From the NCBI GenBank assembly GCA_006937955.1, contig SSNP01000084.1, positions 1,759,689-1,823,688 of the forward strand: a DNA stretch of 64,000 bases. Direction: 5' to 3'. Below are positions 12,901 through 22,050 of this stretch, one piece after another. The notes beneath the pieces are model-generated. The model had not been told where the DNA came from, made no database searches, and saw nothing but the letters and a program-made list of their open reading frames with translations. Every line of letters starts with the position of its first letter. Position 1 is the first letter of the stretch. Position numbers and translations under genes: made by a program. This stretch comes from Pachypanchax playfairii. Its lineage: Eukaryota; Chordata; Actinopteri; Cyprinodontiformes; Aplocheilidae.

Positions 12901-15900
12901 GCTCTCATCTGGGACAGAGCTAAAGTCTGATGGAAGCATTAGCAGTTCTGAATGACAACCTCGTCTTAATTCATTATTTTCTCTGTGCTACAGTTTATAC
13001 ATACATACATACCTTACTTAAAGGTTCACGTCCATGTCAGCACACTCAGCAGCTATCAGTCATCTTGTTTTTTGTTTGGTTGTTTTATAATTGAAAGATT
13101 CCGCCTCAAAGCTCAGGGGCAGTTCATTCACATACCTCGCTCCGATCGGCATCTCGCCGGGGTCTCGTGGCGGCTCTCCAAAGAGCGCCGGATGCTGTGA
13201 GGCTCATTTGAATCAGTTAGGAATGCTCTCGGAAAACAGAGACAGTGAGGCAGCAGCCAACCCCCATCTCTGTTCTCAATTATCATCGTATGAGGCGACT
13301 AGAGAGCCTTAAATTTATACTACGGGAATATTCACAGGAAATATAGGCCTGCTGGAAGGAGGCCAGTTGGTGGAGATTTCTCCAGGTGCCATTAGACTCG
13401 TGCAGTGTTTTTTTTTTCTTTCTTTTTTTGCACCTTTTCTCACAAACTCAGAATTATACAGCTCTTCATGCTGCATTTTTCCCAGGTGAGGTAATAACTT
13501 TAGTGGGGGGTTGTAAGCTGTTATATCCAGGCAGACCTCTCCTTACTTCGGGCCTCATGAACCATTTGTCACTTAGACAGTAGATCAGTGTGTCTGGCCA
13601 ACAGGCTTCAGTCTGTGCAGTTTACACTGTATTATAAAATGATGGTGGATCACATTCTGTTTCTGCTGCTGTCAGAAGCTCCAACTGTGTGTTAGTTCAT
13701 CTCATTTCTTCATGAAACTCTACATTTAACAATGTTTAATCGTTTTTACAGGTTCTATAGTCGACATTTATCTCCTCACTGTTCATACGTGTTCTGACTT
13801 ACACTATCTTCTCTCTCTCTTTGTGTTTGTACTCAGACGACCCCGGAGGACCTGCAGGTAATTCTACAGGTTGTTTTTGTTGTTTTTTGTTTTTCAGAAG
13901 AATATAATCTCACAATAGAATTAGTTTGATCTAGAAAAGAGCTGCACTGAAAGCAGAGCTCACTCCGTTTAAGATCCCTGCTTGTGATATTAAACCAGTG
14001 GTGACATTTTGTGTCTGGAAGAATCAACATTATGAATGGGACAGTTGTTTCTGTCAAACATTATCAAATCAAACTTTTTGCTGATAAATGACTGTGTTTT
14101 CTTTTTGAGACCAAAATCGATTAAACCATTTGCACATGTTGTCGTGTTGGTCCCTCCAGAATAATGTAAATGTTTGTTAAAGGCTGAAGATGTACACAGT
14201 GTCAGTTTTGTGTTTTTCTTAGTTGTTTCTTCTTGAATATAATATAACAATGTTTTTATATTGAAAATAATTAGATTTTCTTTTAAAGACAATATCGCCA
14301 CAAAATGTTTTTATCACTTATTTGCCTATTTAAGCTTATTTAACTTGTTTCCATGTAAACTGGAATTTTATAAAATTTCAAATATTTATGAAGTATTGCT
14401 GCACAATTTTGAGGAAAGCACATTTACAAGAAGTGATGAAAATGAAGAACACTAGATGTAAACAAAGCGATTACTGTGGCAGAAGATGGAGAATCTGTCA
14501 TTTCTGAGTATTTGTCTCTTTCTGAGTGAGAAATTAAAATATGAAGAGAACCGGTTTTGGGGTTAACAGTCGTGTGTTTGAGCTGAAATCGGATCCACAG
14601 ATGTCAGTTTCTGCTGATCAAACATAGTCAGTCTCAGTGTCACCGTGGATGCAGCCGAACATTACAGAAAAAGAAGGAGAGAAAGAAAATAGACAGAAAT
14701 CCACCAAGAAATCTCTAATGGAGTTTCAGTCCTCATGATGTCTCCTGAAGTTTTTTATTTCATCATTCTCTGGGTCAGATTCAGGGAAGCTGTGTCGCTA
14801 CAACCACCTGCTGTACAGCGTTTCACCATTTTATCAACAAATACAGGAGCTCGCAAATGCTTTTCAATTTCTATGTATGATGTAAACAAAGTTCTTTTTC
14901 CATCACTTCCGGTTTCATTCAAGATTCGAAACTCAGAACTATTCATACTTGCCTTAAAAGTGTCAAACACATTTACACCATGTTTTGTTAAAGTTTTAAT
15001 AATTCTAAATGTTTTATTGCCACCTGAACGGGTCACGAACACTTTAAGTTGTTTTTGTAATGAATTATTTTACCATGATCCAGCCATCGATTCTTAAATG
15101 GCATTAAACTCAAACACAGCTAGTTTCCAGAAGAAGACTGGACATGATGTTTGTGTATTGTATGTTACTGCAGGACGTTTATTCTCTTGTTTTTGACCAC
15201 AGGCTCAACTCGCAGAGAAGACGACCCTACTGAGCGAAGCTCGGCTGAAGGAGCAGGAGTTTGTAGAGAGAGTGAGTGTCAGATTCTGTGTGTTCTTTCT
15301 GACGGGTTAAATAAAAAGCACATCCTCTATAATTTTTTCCCAGAAATCTGTAGCCCCCATCAAAAATGGCTACTGCCCTCCTGCTGTATTGACTTAATTG
15401 CGCAGCACATCTGTTTACATTTGGTTTAACCCTATAAACAATCCAAACTACACCTCCCACAGATTTCTCTCCAGGCAAACATGCTCTAAAGATGACCAAC
15501 AAAAGGCTTTTCTCCTTGTCAACACTTGGACTAACTCACAGGGCTAAAAAATAACGTGCACGCTTGTGTGTTTCACTTCACCAGATCCACACGCTTGAAG
15601 ACAAGATTAAATTTCTCCACAGGAGCACTGTTGTAACTCATCTGGGAAGCACATACAAAGGTAATCTCAACACCAAGAATCACTTAGTTCTGCTTCATGG
15701 TTGAGTTTCCTTCCACCTGAGCTGAATCAACACAACATGCTCTAACATGGTACAACAACATGCAAAGAGCAGCTTTACTTTTATTACTAGTTTGTATATT
15801 TTAGTAATTTTCACGCAGAAGACGTGATTTTATTGTGTGTAATAATTTGAAAGTTGGCGTGAAGATCCCGTGAGACCAGCAGTTTTCTGTTTGTCATCTG

Positions 15901-18900
15901 GTTTGGCTGAGCGTGAGCGAACATTTCGGTCAACCGAGCCTGATTGTAGGCTTCCAGGTTAAGTTGAAGCTGTGGTTGTAAATGATGTTTGGTTCAGATT
16001 AGAATTACACTCTGTGCAGTGTGTATTACCAGTCTGGTAAAGGTTGGGGTAAACCTCAGTGGACTGTATGCAGAGCCATACATTAACCTTTGTTATACCA
16101 TAAACCCGCTGCATCAGTCTTAAACCATGTGTTTTCATACAGAACATGATCCCAACCAAGATGCAGCCCACAGATCTCTCACATGCTCTCGCTCTAGAAC
16201 AACTTGCTTCATTTCAAACTAAATTTCTGTAAATTTCCTACAGTTAAACTTCCTTTTACTCAGTGAGGACTGTTAAATCCACTCTGTGGTTTTCGGTGAG
16301 CAGCTGGTCAGAAGGCTGTTGATAGCCGGCGTCATGTCTGTTGCAGCGTCGTGTGATGGGTGAGAGGGCGGACTGAGCCGGGGCAGAACAAGGTCAAAAG
16401 AACAAAGGCTGAAGGGTTTTTGTGTGACCTGTTAATCTGTAACAGGGATCAAAGGGACGTTTGCATGTCTCTATCACTTTAGCTGCAGTCTCACTCTGCA
16501 GGAGTTCACAGACATTTATTGTGATCTGAATGATAATTTGACTTTATCAGAAAACAAGTGATGCCTGATTGGATGTTTCAGTGGGAAAAGCTGTCCACTG
16601 ATTGTTACCAGATTCATTTAAGCTGTTTACACAAACTTTCTCATTCATAGTTTTTAGTGGGATAATGGTGTTATAGCTTTGGGCAGAGAGTTAAAACATT
16701 CACTGTTTGCCTCATGTGCTTTTAAAGTTCTCCTGCTGAGACTCAACATCATTTCCTGTGTTTCGCCTGGGCTTAATTAGAACCCATACCTGCACAGAAG
16801 GTGCTTCTATGTACACACTTTATAATAAATGTAGCATTTGTTTGTTTGGAGTTAGTTTCATTTTAAGAGGCCGTTCCATTAAAAACTTTTTTTCTGAGGT
16901 TTGTTGAATATTTTAGCTCCACAGGTGTTCTTACCTTCATAGTGGATGTGAAAACAGGTCAACAACTTCTCTTTCAGTTTTAATCTCTCAAACTACGCAG
17001 GTGGCAATAACACCTGAGTTCTCCCGAGTCCGAACGGCCTGTATCTGTTTCGTCACAACTCCTTTGTTTGTTAGTATTCAGCAGCTCCTGCAGTTGAAAC
17101 CATGCCTAGCATGCTGCTGGCTAAAAGCTGTTAGCATAAGACGTATCAAACAGGGAGACACGACGTCTGATGCTGCCATGCGCAGTGGGGCAGGAAACTG
17201 TATTCTTTGCTCTTATAGGCTAGTTTGTTAGCCAATCAGAGTCCAGCAAATTCGAATAATGAATATGAACGAGCTGCTGACGGAAGGAGCCGGAACCACC
17301 TGAAATCTAATCCAGACAGATTGAAAGGTCTGTTAATCAGTGTTTCCTGATGTTTTTTAGATATAAAATGTTTCATATTACAGGTTAATACTTAAGAAAT
17401 AACCACAAAGTCCTGAAATGTGTATGAAATGGCCTCTTTAAGGTGCTCGCCAGTGAACAGAACTTAAAGGACGTTAAAGAAGAGAATAATGTGTCTGATT
17501 CTGTTTCAGATCCTGGAGTCAACTCTTCTGATACTCTGTCAGAACCGACTGAAATGGAGTACTTAAGGAAAGTTCTGTTTGAGTACATGATGGGACGAGA
17601 AACAAAAGTATGTTGTTCTCTTATCTTTTTATTAATGAAGTCAAAATAAGCCTAAAGAATCAAACTGGTTCTCAGACTCACATCCTCGTTAAAAAACAAA
17701 CAAATAAAATAATATTAATATGAAGGAAGAATTTAGATAAATGAAAATCACTGTTGTTCAATACTAGAAGGCAAAGGGAAGATTTTCCATTAGTTTTTTT
17801 TTTTAAGAGTCCTCTTCATGGGGAATACTTAACATCTGGTATCAGTGCAGACTTTTAAACAGATGTTCTGAGTCCTTGTTGTCGCAGGTTTGTTAACATT
17901 TCCTCATTTCCTCTAATATTTAGGACACTTCTTCATCCTAACTTCACTCATTTCTCCATTCTCCATGTTTCCCTTGCTATTTCAATCCACTGGAGGTTCT
18001 TTCATCAACCAGTTCTTGGTTGTAGCTTTTTTAACAGCTGCCACCAAAATATTAATCAAGTACGATAAAAAGGAATAATATAATAAAATAACTGTGTACC
18101 TCCAGGAGATCAGTTCATTCCTCCTTAAAGAACAAAATCAAATCCTTTTATATTGAAGGTGCTGCTGTATCTCTGCATGTTTAATTATAATCTGTACCAT
18201 ATAGATCTTGTTAAGTTATTACAAACATGATTATTTAGAATTATAAAAAGTTTGCTCTTCTTTCCTTCATTTTATGTAAAGTTCATCACTTTTGTTGTAT
18301 AATTAACTTTTTAGAAATTAATTGATCGCTGCTGGACAGAAACCTCATGTCTCCAAAAAATAAGTTTATTTTCGTGATGCTTTTTTCCCTCTTCATCGGC
18401 TAGTCACTCACTCAGCTACTGACAGATATGAAAGTTGGTAATTAAAGATGATTTATACAAACAGTAAAATGATGACACATGATTTGACCTGACAGACGCT
18501 GATAGTTTCAGTAACTTTTATGTATGAAGACAATGAATTTATGTCAAAGCTGATCACACCAGAGAGTCAGTCCATCACCATTTGATGACCCGTCTACTAC
18601 ATGAACTTTAAGACTCTTCTAGACAACATAAAGTCATGTTGTGTCCCGACTTGTTCGTGACAGTTTACAGTGGTCTTCCTAATTAAGTGTGCTGTTGACG
18701 GGGTCCTAAAGTCAGCGGGATTTTCCCTGTTCCTCAGCAAACAGTTACTCTTTATGGCAACACGGCAGACCTCCCGTGTGTGGAGGATGTTCTGCAGGCT
18801 GCCTGCGAGCACACACATCCTGCATGACGCAGAATTGCCATTTAAAGCCACGCTGGCCGTGTTCAGCGTTAGTCAAGCGGTTAGATTTCCTACACAGCAG

Positions 18901-19358
18901 CCCTGTTTCTCATTATCCTCTGAGTTTATGGGGAAATGTATGCTCGGTGGCACATGGGCCTGGACTTGATTATGGAGATAATTTTTATCCCTTTTGTCTT
19001 TGTCTCGTTAGACTTTAATTGTCTCAGAGCAACCCTAATTTGATTCTGTAACGTGTAAAAGGTAGCAGTAATCAGGACTTGTGTTTACGAAGGGAATAAT
19101 CTACATTTGGCCTGATGTGAATGAAACTTTTTCAGAAAGGATTCTCTTATTTTCTACAGACGATGGCCAAAGTGATCACTTCCATGCTCAAATTTCCTCC
19201 GGACCAAGCTCAGAAGGTTTTGGACAAAGAAGATACAAAAACAATTGTAAGCATCCAATTACTGACTGATTTACATCGTCATGAAGTCACATCTGTATTT
19301 TGGCAGCTGCATCAAACTGAACCTTCTCTTCCTGTCTCCACAGCCATGGTTACGATGA
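3923..19358 (+). CDS. golga4: golga4 (golgin-245/p230), 22 spliced exons, 5' end outside window
   Basis: Long coiled-coil golgin that tethers endosome-derived vesicles at the trans-Golgi network. Its C-terminal GRIP domain is recruited by the small GTPase ARL1 (family knowledge). Exons: 3923-3991, 4088-4414, 4511-4558, 4665-4721, 4811-4909, 5067-5217, 5361-5551, 6457-6540, 6827-6974, 7060-7238, 7331-7429, 7519-7674, 8039-11820, 11902-12023, 12099-12229, 12603-12689, 13837-13857, 15203-15271, 15585-15660, 17443-17607, 19160-19246, 19344-19358. They encode about 2,050 residues; human golgin-245 is about 2,230. Hallmarks match human GOLGA4 from memory: QTFAQKLQL, YRGKYSELVTAY, MDQQAKKHLQ, RVKRQENLL, EKTKLITQLRDAKNLIEQLE, GMVIAETKRQMHETLEMKEE, KQLMREFNTQ, EYLRKVLFEYMMGRETK. 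The first exons (start MFKKLKQ in human) are not in the window. One junction (15660 to 17443) is out of phase by one base. Identity is very secure; exact splicing near the 3' end is less so. Confidence 0.96.
4088..4414 (+). CDS. golga4: golga4 exon: Ser-rich N-terminal region and start of coiled coil
   Basis: 109 codons, phase 0. Begins REESQTFAQKLQLKVPSMES, carries the conserved repeated serine motif FRSSSKENLVRSSSRESL, then DPPSDIESEAEE and KEQLLHRLLQVERSL, ending at GKYSE. Disordered Ser-rich head followed by the first heptads. Donor gtgaga at 4415. Confidence 0.96.
4511..4558 (+). CDS. golga4: golga4 exon LVTAYRTVQRDKEKTQ
   Basis: 16 codons, phase 0, acceptor cacag, donor gtaatt. Continues the GKYSE of the previous exon into the conserved LVTAY segment. 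Confidence 0.95.
4665..4721 (+). CDS. golga4: golga4 exon AILSQSQDKALRRIGELRE
   Basis: 19 codons, phase 0, acceptor ctcag, donor gtgacg. Matches the human LSQSQDKSLRRIAELRE segment. Confidence 0.95.
4811..4909 (+). CDS. golga4: golga4 exon ELQMDQQAKKHLQ...
   Basis: 33 codons, phase 0; ELQMDQQAKKHLQDEFDAVL then EEKDQMISVLQTQ. Donor gtgagt at 4910. Confidence 0.96.
5067..5217 (+). CDS. golga4: golga4 exon with GC donor
   Basis: 151 bases, from VSLLKKRVKG through a poorly conserved acidic linker to ESDGTE plus one base. The only frame-compatible donor is AG|GCAAGT at 5218: its one-base overhang joins the two bases opening the exon at 5361 to make a Gly codon. No GT donor nearby keeps the frame. 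Confidence 0.92.
5361..5551 (+). CDS. golga4: golga4 exon ...RVKRQENLLQKCKDVI
   Basis: 191 bases, enters with two bases and leaves in phase 0. Coiled coil including RVKRQENLLQKCKDVIRTHK and LQERLQELEKMK. Acceptor ggacag, donor gtggaa. Confidence 0.96.
5552..6456 (+). other. golga4 intron, nothing recognised
   Basis: 905 bases between the exons ending 5551 and starting 6457. No exon, repeat family or RNA gene recognised. Confidence 0.7.
6457..6540 (+). CDS. golga4: golga4 exon ELHTTEKTKLITQLRDAKNL
   Basis: 28 codons, phase 0, almost identical to human over EKTKLITQLRDAKNLIEQLE. Strong conservation of a plain coiled-coil segment suggests a binding or structural constraint. Donor gtttgt is weaker than its neighbours. 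Confidence 0.96.
6827..6974 (+). CDS. golga4: golga4 exon GMVIAETKRQMHETLEMKEE
   Basis: 148 bases, 49 codons plus one base, nearly invariant against human over its first half. Ends EKAEKA and one base, completed by the next exon to give AFEEL. Confidence 0.96.
7060..7238 (+). CDS. golga4: golga4 exon AFEELERALAAAQKAEEARK
   Basis: 179 bases, enters with two bases, leaves phase 0. Heptad-rich; ends SLQQELTRVKQDVVTIMK, donor gtcaga. Confidence 0.96.
7331..7429 (+). CDS. golga4: golga4 exon KSSEETVANLEKAHSEAL
   Basis: 33 codons, phase 0, acceptor ttattag, donor gtaggt. Coiled coil ending DRINKAV. Confidence 0.94.
7519..7674 (+). CDS. golga4: golga4 exon EQCREEFAQLSKEQEQQTSL
   Basis: 52 codons, phase 0, acceptor acttag, donor gtgagt. 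Ends IQLELETART, leading into RILELESS of the giant exon. Confidence 0.95.
7675..8038 (+). other. golga4 intron before the giant exon
   Basis: 364 bases, AT-rich, nothing recognised apart from the flanking splice signals (gtgagt, gattacag). Confidence 0.7.
8039..11820 (+). CDS. golga4: golga4 giant coiled-coil exon (1,260 codons)
   Basis: Single uninterrupted exon of 3,782 bases that carries most of the rod: near-continuous heptads rich in E, K, Q and L, few Pro or aromatics. Recognisable anchors are RILELESSVDKISE, EDMNQKTLEKLDAKQAELEA, KFKQKAKEMQENFKKKL, SELKKKAEQKISQIKKQL and DFTRLQKDMRLMRKEHEQDL, all with close human counterparts. Cys occurs mainly near 9,890-10,130 (a locally less regular stretch with YCHEVQSKLDC and CTLEENLCQH). 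Donor is CTCAA|gtaagt, leaving two bases. Opposite-strand ORFs here are shadows of the biased codon content. Confidence 0.98.
11902..12023 (+). CDS. golga4: golga4 exon ...KHNSAIKQLMREFNTQM
   Basis: 122 bases (one base in, one base out). Reads AELEDVELKHNSAIKQLMRE then FNTQMALKEKELDTSVKETI, a highly conserved rod segment. Donor gtgatt. Confidence 0.96.
12099..12229 (+). CDS. golga4: golga4 exon AKAQEVEAELISSHHDEASQ
   Basis: 131 bases, enters with two bases, leaves phase 0. Ends KEDDLQRTVQKYEQVIQ, matching the human DDLKRTARRYEEIL segment. Donor gtatta. Confidence 0.95.
12230..12602 (+). other. golga4 intron
   Basis: 373 bases, no further element seen. Confidence 0.7.
12603..12689 (+). CDS. 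golga4: golga4 exon SREEEMGDRVWQVQKQLEEL
   Basis: 29 codons, phase 0, acceptor atattag, donor gtataa. Matches human REEEMTAKVRDLQTQLEEL. Confidence 0.93.
12690..13836 (+). other. golga4 intron
   Basis: 1,147 bases. A short ATAC repeat near 13000-13012 and a T/TTC tract near 13406-13428; no exon recognised. Confidence 0.65.
13837..13857 (+). CDS. golga4: golga4 21-base microexon TTPEDLQ
   Basis: Seven codons, phase 0, between a strong pyrimidine tract plus actcag acceptor and gtaatt donor. It sits where human has a short linker (…IMELQ) before TQLAQKTTL. Skipping it would keep the frame. Supported by position and splice signals, not by strong residue identity. Confidence 0.75.
13858..15202 (+). 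other. golga4 intron after the microexon
   Basis: 1,345 bases, no element recognised. Confidence 0.65.
15203..15271 (+). CDS. golga4: golga4 exon AQLAEKTTLLSEARLKEQEF
   Basis: 23 codons, phase 0, close to human TQLAQKTTLISDSKLKEQEF. Acceptor gaccacag, donor gtgagt. Confidence 0.95.
15585..15660 (+). CDS. golga4: golga4 exon IHTLEDKIKFLHRSTVVTHL
   Basis: 76 bases ending GSTYK plus one base at donor gtaatc. Counterpart of human IHNLEDRLK…VGTPYKG, where the same Gly codon is split by the intron. The one-base overhang does not fit the phase-0 exon at 17443. A second GT at 15633 (GTT|gtaact) would end this exon in phase 0 but would drop the conserved GSTYK. Confidence 0.88.
15661..16866 (+). other. 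golga4 intron, part upstream of the MITE
   Basis: Non-coding. Contains an 8-base segment at 15950-15957 flanked by tgtag and gttaag which, if spliced in, would correct the frame between the exons at 15585 and 17443. Its acceptor lacks a good pyrimidine tract. Confidence 0.5.
16867..17437 (+). mobile_element. TTAA-flanked MITE, copy A
   Basis: 571-base non-autonomous DNA element bounded by TTAA (16863-16866 and 17438-17441), with short inverted ends GAGGCC / GGCCTCT. Shares long stretches with copies at 28359-28749 (inverted, truncated) and 62476-63066, for example GCTAGTTTGTTAGCCAATCA and TGTTAATCAGTGTTTCCTGA. TTAA flanks are typical of piggyBac-type and some other fish MITEs; the superfamily is not proven. 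Its right end is one base from the GRIP exon acceptor. Confidence 0.88.
17443..17607 (+). CDS. golga4: golga4 GRIP-domain exon 1
   Basis: Open in phase 0 for 55 codons: a divergent acidic lead (LKDVKEENNVSDSVSDPGVN) then SEPTEMEYLRKVLFEYMMGR and ETK at the donor gtatgt. This is the first half of the GRIP domain. The Tyr codon at 17560-17562 (in EYLRKVL) corresponds to the Tyr known in the family to contact ARL1. The 5' boundary is uncertain: the AG at 17441-17442 overlaps the end of an inserted MITE, and the frame from the previous exon does not match. An internal AG giving a start at 17480 would restore the frame and keep the GRIP core. Confidence 0.85.
17608..19159 (+). other. golga4 intron within the GRIP domain
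   Basis: 1,552 bases separating the two GRIP exons; no element recognised. Upstream of 18600 it is AT-rich with no open exon; 18600-19000 is less AT-rich but shows no homology I can name. Confidence 0.65.
19160..19246 (+). CDS. golga4: golga4 GRIP-domain exon 2
   Basis: 29 codons, phase 0: TMAKVITSMLKFPPDQAQKV then LDKEDTKTI. Second half of the GRIP domain, close to human TMAKVITTVLKFPDDQTQKI. Acceptor tctacag, donor gtaagc. Confidence 0.97.
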
Positions 19359-19680
19359 GGGTTTGTTCTGGGTTGATGAGGATCTGATGCTGCTGAATGA
19401 GAAGACTGCCGTGGATTCTATCAAGCTCTTCTCTCTGTATCTCCTGTCTTTTTATGTGTGTTTGTGGGTGTATGTGCACAATCTGGGGCATAAGTGTGTG
19501 TGTGAGATAAAGTGTGTGAGAATACGTATGAGGGAATTAAAGATTTTGACAGAAACACACAAATCTTCCAAAATTGACCTTTAAAATAAAGTTTAATTTA
19601 TGTTTTAGGTAAAGGTAAGAGGTTTTAGGTTGTTTATACTGACTGGCTTGTGCAATAAATGATATCACATACTGACGCTG
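19344..19680 (+). CDS. golga4: golga4 terminal exon: PWLR-stop and 3' UTR
   Basis: After acceptor ctccacag the frame reads P-W-L-R and then TGA at 19356-19358. It matches the SWLRSSS-type human isoform ending rather than the MFTSPRSGIF one, of which I saw no counterpart. The rest is 3' UTR, probably ending after AATAAA at 19585-19590 or 19654-19659, the second followed by a TG-rich stretch. Confidence 0.88.
19585..19659 (+). terminator. golga4 poly(A) signals (two AATAAA)
   Basis: Canonical AATAAA at 19585-19590 and 19654-19659. The second is followed by a GTGTGTGTTGTGT-type downstream element near 19706-19720. Either could be used. Confidence 0.6.
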
Positions 19681-19689
19681 ACGGTCAGT

Positions 19690-20165
19690 TCATTTATATG
19701 GTTTCTGTGTGTGTTGTGTAGTCGTCTAAATCACTTCCTTTGTAAAATGATACATGACCCTTTAACTGTGCACCTGCACCAGATGAAGATACCGGCGTCT
19801 GGACCTTGTTGGTTCAACGCAGCTTTTCTACACTTTATATTTTCAAAATGGCTGAAGAAGTCAAAAAACATGTAAACTGTATTATAAAAGTGAAAACTGT
19901 ATTGTGGGATATTTACTCTGAAGTTGCTTTACATTTTCAGACTAACAATTTAAACGCAACATTAAAAAAAATATTTACAAATCACATTTTGTCATTTGAT
20001 CTTCTTGATGTAATTATTGTAGATTATGTAACTGGTTATCGGGACTGAGAGCGAGTCAAAGAGAAATCTGTAAATGCAGAATCCATGACGTACGCTGCTC
20101 TCAAAAGATTTGGGATGTTTGGTTTTTGGGTGAAATCTATGGTAAGTAGAAGCATGCAGGGTGGA
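19690..20165 (+). other. Intergenic, downstream of golga4
   Basis: Non-coding, AT-rich; nothing recognised. Confidence 0.6.
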
Positions 20166-20169
20166 GTTA

Positions 20170-20800
20170 CTCATCAAACTATTAAAATAAAAGCCAACTG
20201 CGGTGGTGAGTTTATCACAGCAAAACGTATCATGTGACCTCGAGCTTTAACTACAGCTTGACAACAACGTCTCATACTGTTCACAAGTCGACTTATTGAG
20301 TCATCAAACTCTTCTTGAAGGGCGACTTTCAGATCATTGAGGTTCTGGAGCTCTACACAGACTCTGTTGATCCCAGAGGTTTCTATGGGATTCAGGTCTG
20401 GCAAAAGTTCAGGTCCCTCCGTTCAAGGTACTTCAGTCTCCAGCAGCTGTTCACTAATGATGAAACCTCTATAATCTGGAGCATTGTGGTCCATGAAGAT
20501 TAAACTAGATCTGTGTTGTTAATGCAGGGACACAGTGACTGGATTAATTATGTTATCCAGGTAACTTGGGTTTGTTACTGTAACATTCACAAAGCGTAGA
20601 ACAGTTCTGTATTAACTAGACAAACCTGCCCACACTGTAATACCACCAGAACCTTGTCTGGTGGCTGATGCACTGCGCTCTCCTTGACGTCTCCAACATC
20701 ATTGGCAGCATCTTTTCTTCTCTTTGTGAATCAGTTTTCATCATTGATACGTAGCATCAAGGTCCACTGGATCCTCGTCCAGTGTAAATGCTCCCTGGCT
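20170..20800 (-). pseudogene. Tc1-like transposase relic
   Basis: Decayed Tc1/mariner-family transposase on the minus strand. Reading from high to low coordinates: a DENRF-like piece (about 20730), FMDHNAPDYRG (catalytic D of the DDE triad, normally FMDDNARPHR), LLETEVP, PDLNPIE (third catalytic residue, E), then LQNLNDLKVALQEEFD and SRLVNSMRRCCQAVVKARGH, the characteristic C-terminus. In-frame stops and frame breaks interrupt it (for example within the stretch 20520-20620). The N-terminal paired-like DNA-binding region and terminal repeats were not found. It is a fossil of a widespread fish transposon. Confidence 0.85.
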
Positions 20801-22050
20801 CATGCAAGATGATGAAGATCTGGTGATGTGGTCCTTGCAGGTCGTCTAGCGCACAGACCATGTTGATGTAAACGGTTTTGAATGGTCTGGTGTGACACTT
20901 GTTGCCTCTCAGCTCCCTTAACCCCAGAACACTAATGTTAAAACTAGTTGTTACTAATTTTAACATTTCATCACCATCACTAATGTTGGGGATATTTTAC
21001 CTGATATGTTTCCAGATAAATTACAGTTTTCATCAAATTTATGTAAAATTAAACACAATGAAAAATCTGATGACAAGAGTTGTGTGGGTGAAAATCACCC
21101 GACGTTAGTGTTCAAGGGTGAAATGTGTCTGGAGTTGAGTGACATTCATTATCTGGTTCTGCAGTTCATAATGACAGTCATCAGTGTGGGATGTGGCCAA
21201 AGAACATACACTTCTCTGTCTTTCTGTGACTCTTCCTGTCCCTCTGTGTCTCTGTTGCGACCTGCTGATGAACTCTGACTCTATAAGCTCAGTGGCCACT
21301 TCAATTTATCGGTCAATTCATGGATCAAACACCTGTTCTAAACTTTTACCTTTAACCTCCTTGTTAGAGAACAACAATTTGTAAAAAGTTCTGAAACATT
21401 GAACAGGTGGACATGTGCATTCAAATGTTTAGGAAAGGTCAAATTAAGTTCACCTTAGTGCATTTTATGTTCATCCTGAAATCTCACTCAAAAGCCAAAT
21501 ATCCCAAAGTTTTTGTGAGTCATGTAAAACTGTGTTTGCATACAGATGGGAGGAGCAATCTGCAAGAAATGTGGACACAAATGTAAGTGATATGAAATAT
21601 TTATTTATTTAATAGATTATTAATCAAGGAAGTTCACAGAGAGTTAATTCTTTATTGATTACATTTATATTGGACTTGAGAACAGCAGCAAACGAAATCT
21701 GATCTTTTTTCAGATAATGCAGCCTGAGAGGTTAAAAAATGTGTGTTGAATATACTTAAGTTCTTTCTCACTGAATTCATAAATTTGCAGGTAACGTACC
21801 TATAATAACAATTAAAAAACCTCTAAAGATGTGAGGGGCCATATGAAAAGGATATTTATATCAAATGTTTCTGTTATATGAAAGTCTTATTTTATGTTTG
21901 TACATTTTTTGTTTGTTTTTAAGTCTGTCTGGTTGCTCAGATCTCGAATGAGGCTTCATTAAAACTTCTTGATGAATCTGTTCAGTGGGATTTGAGACCT
22001 TTAGGTGGCAGCAGTGCGCACTCATCTCTCTCTTCTTGTGGGTTGAGCCC
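20800..22050 (+). other. Intergenic upstream of itga9
   Basis: The first ~170 bases may extend the Tc1 relic (minus-strand reading still partly open to about 20966). After that, AT-rich DNA with no gene recognised. Confidence 0.5.

Noticed and set aside
15950..15957. 8-base microexon as a firm golga4 exon
   Set aside because: It would fix the frame but has a poor acceptor context and an 8-base match is easily found by chance; kept only as a hypothesis.
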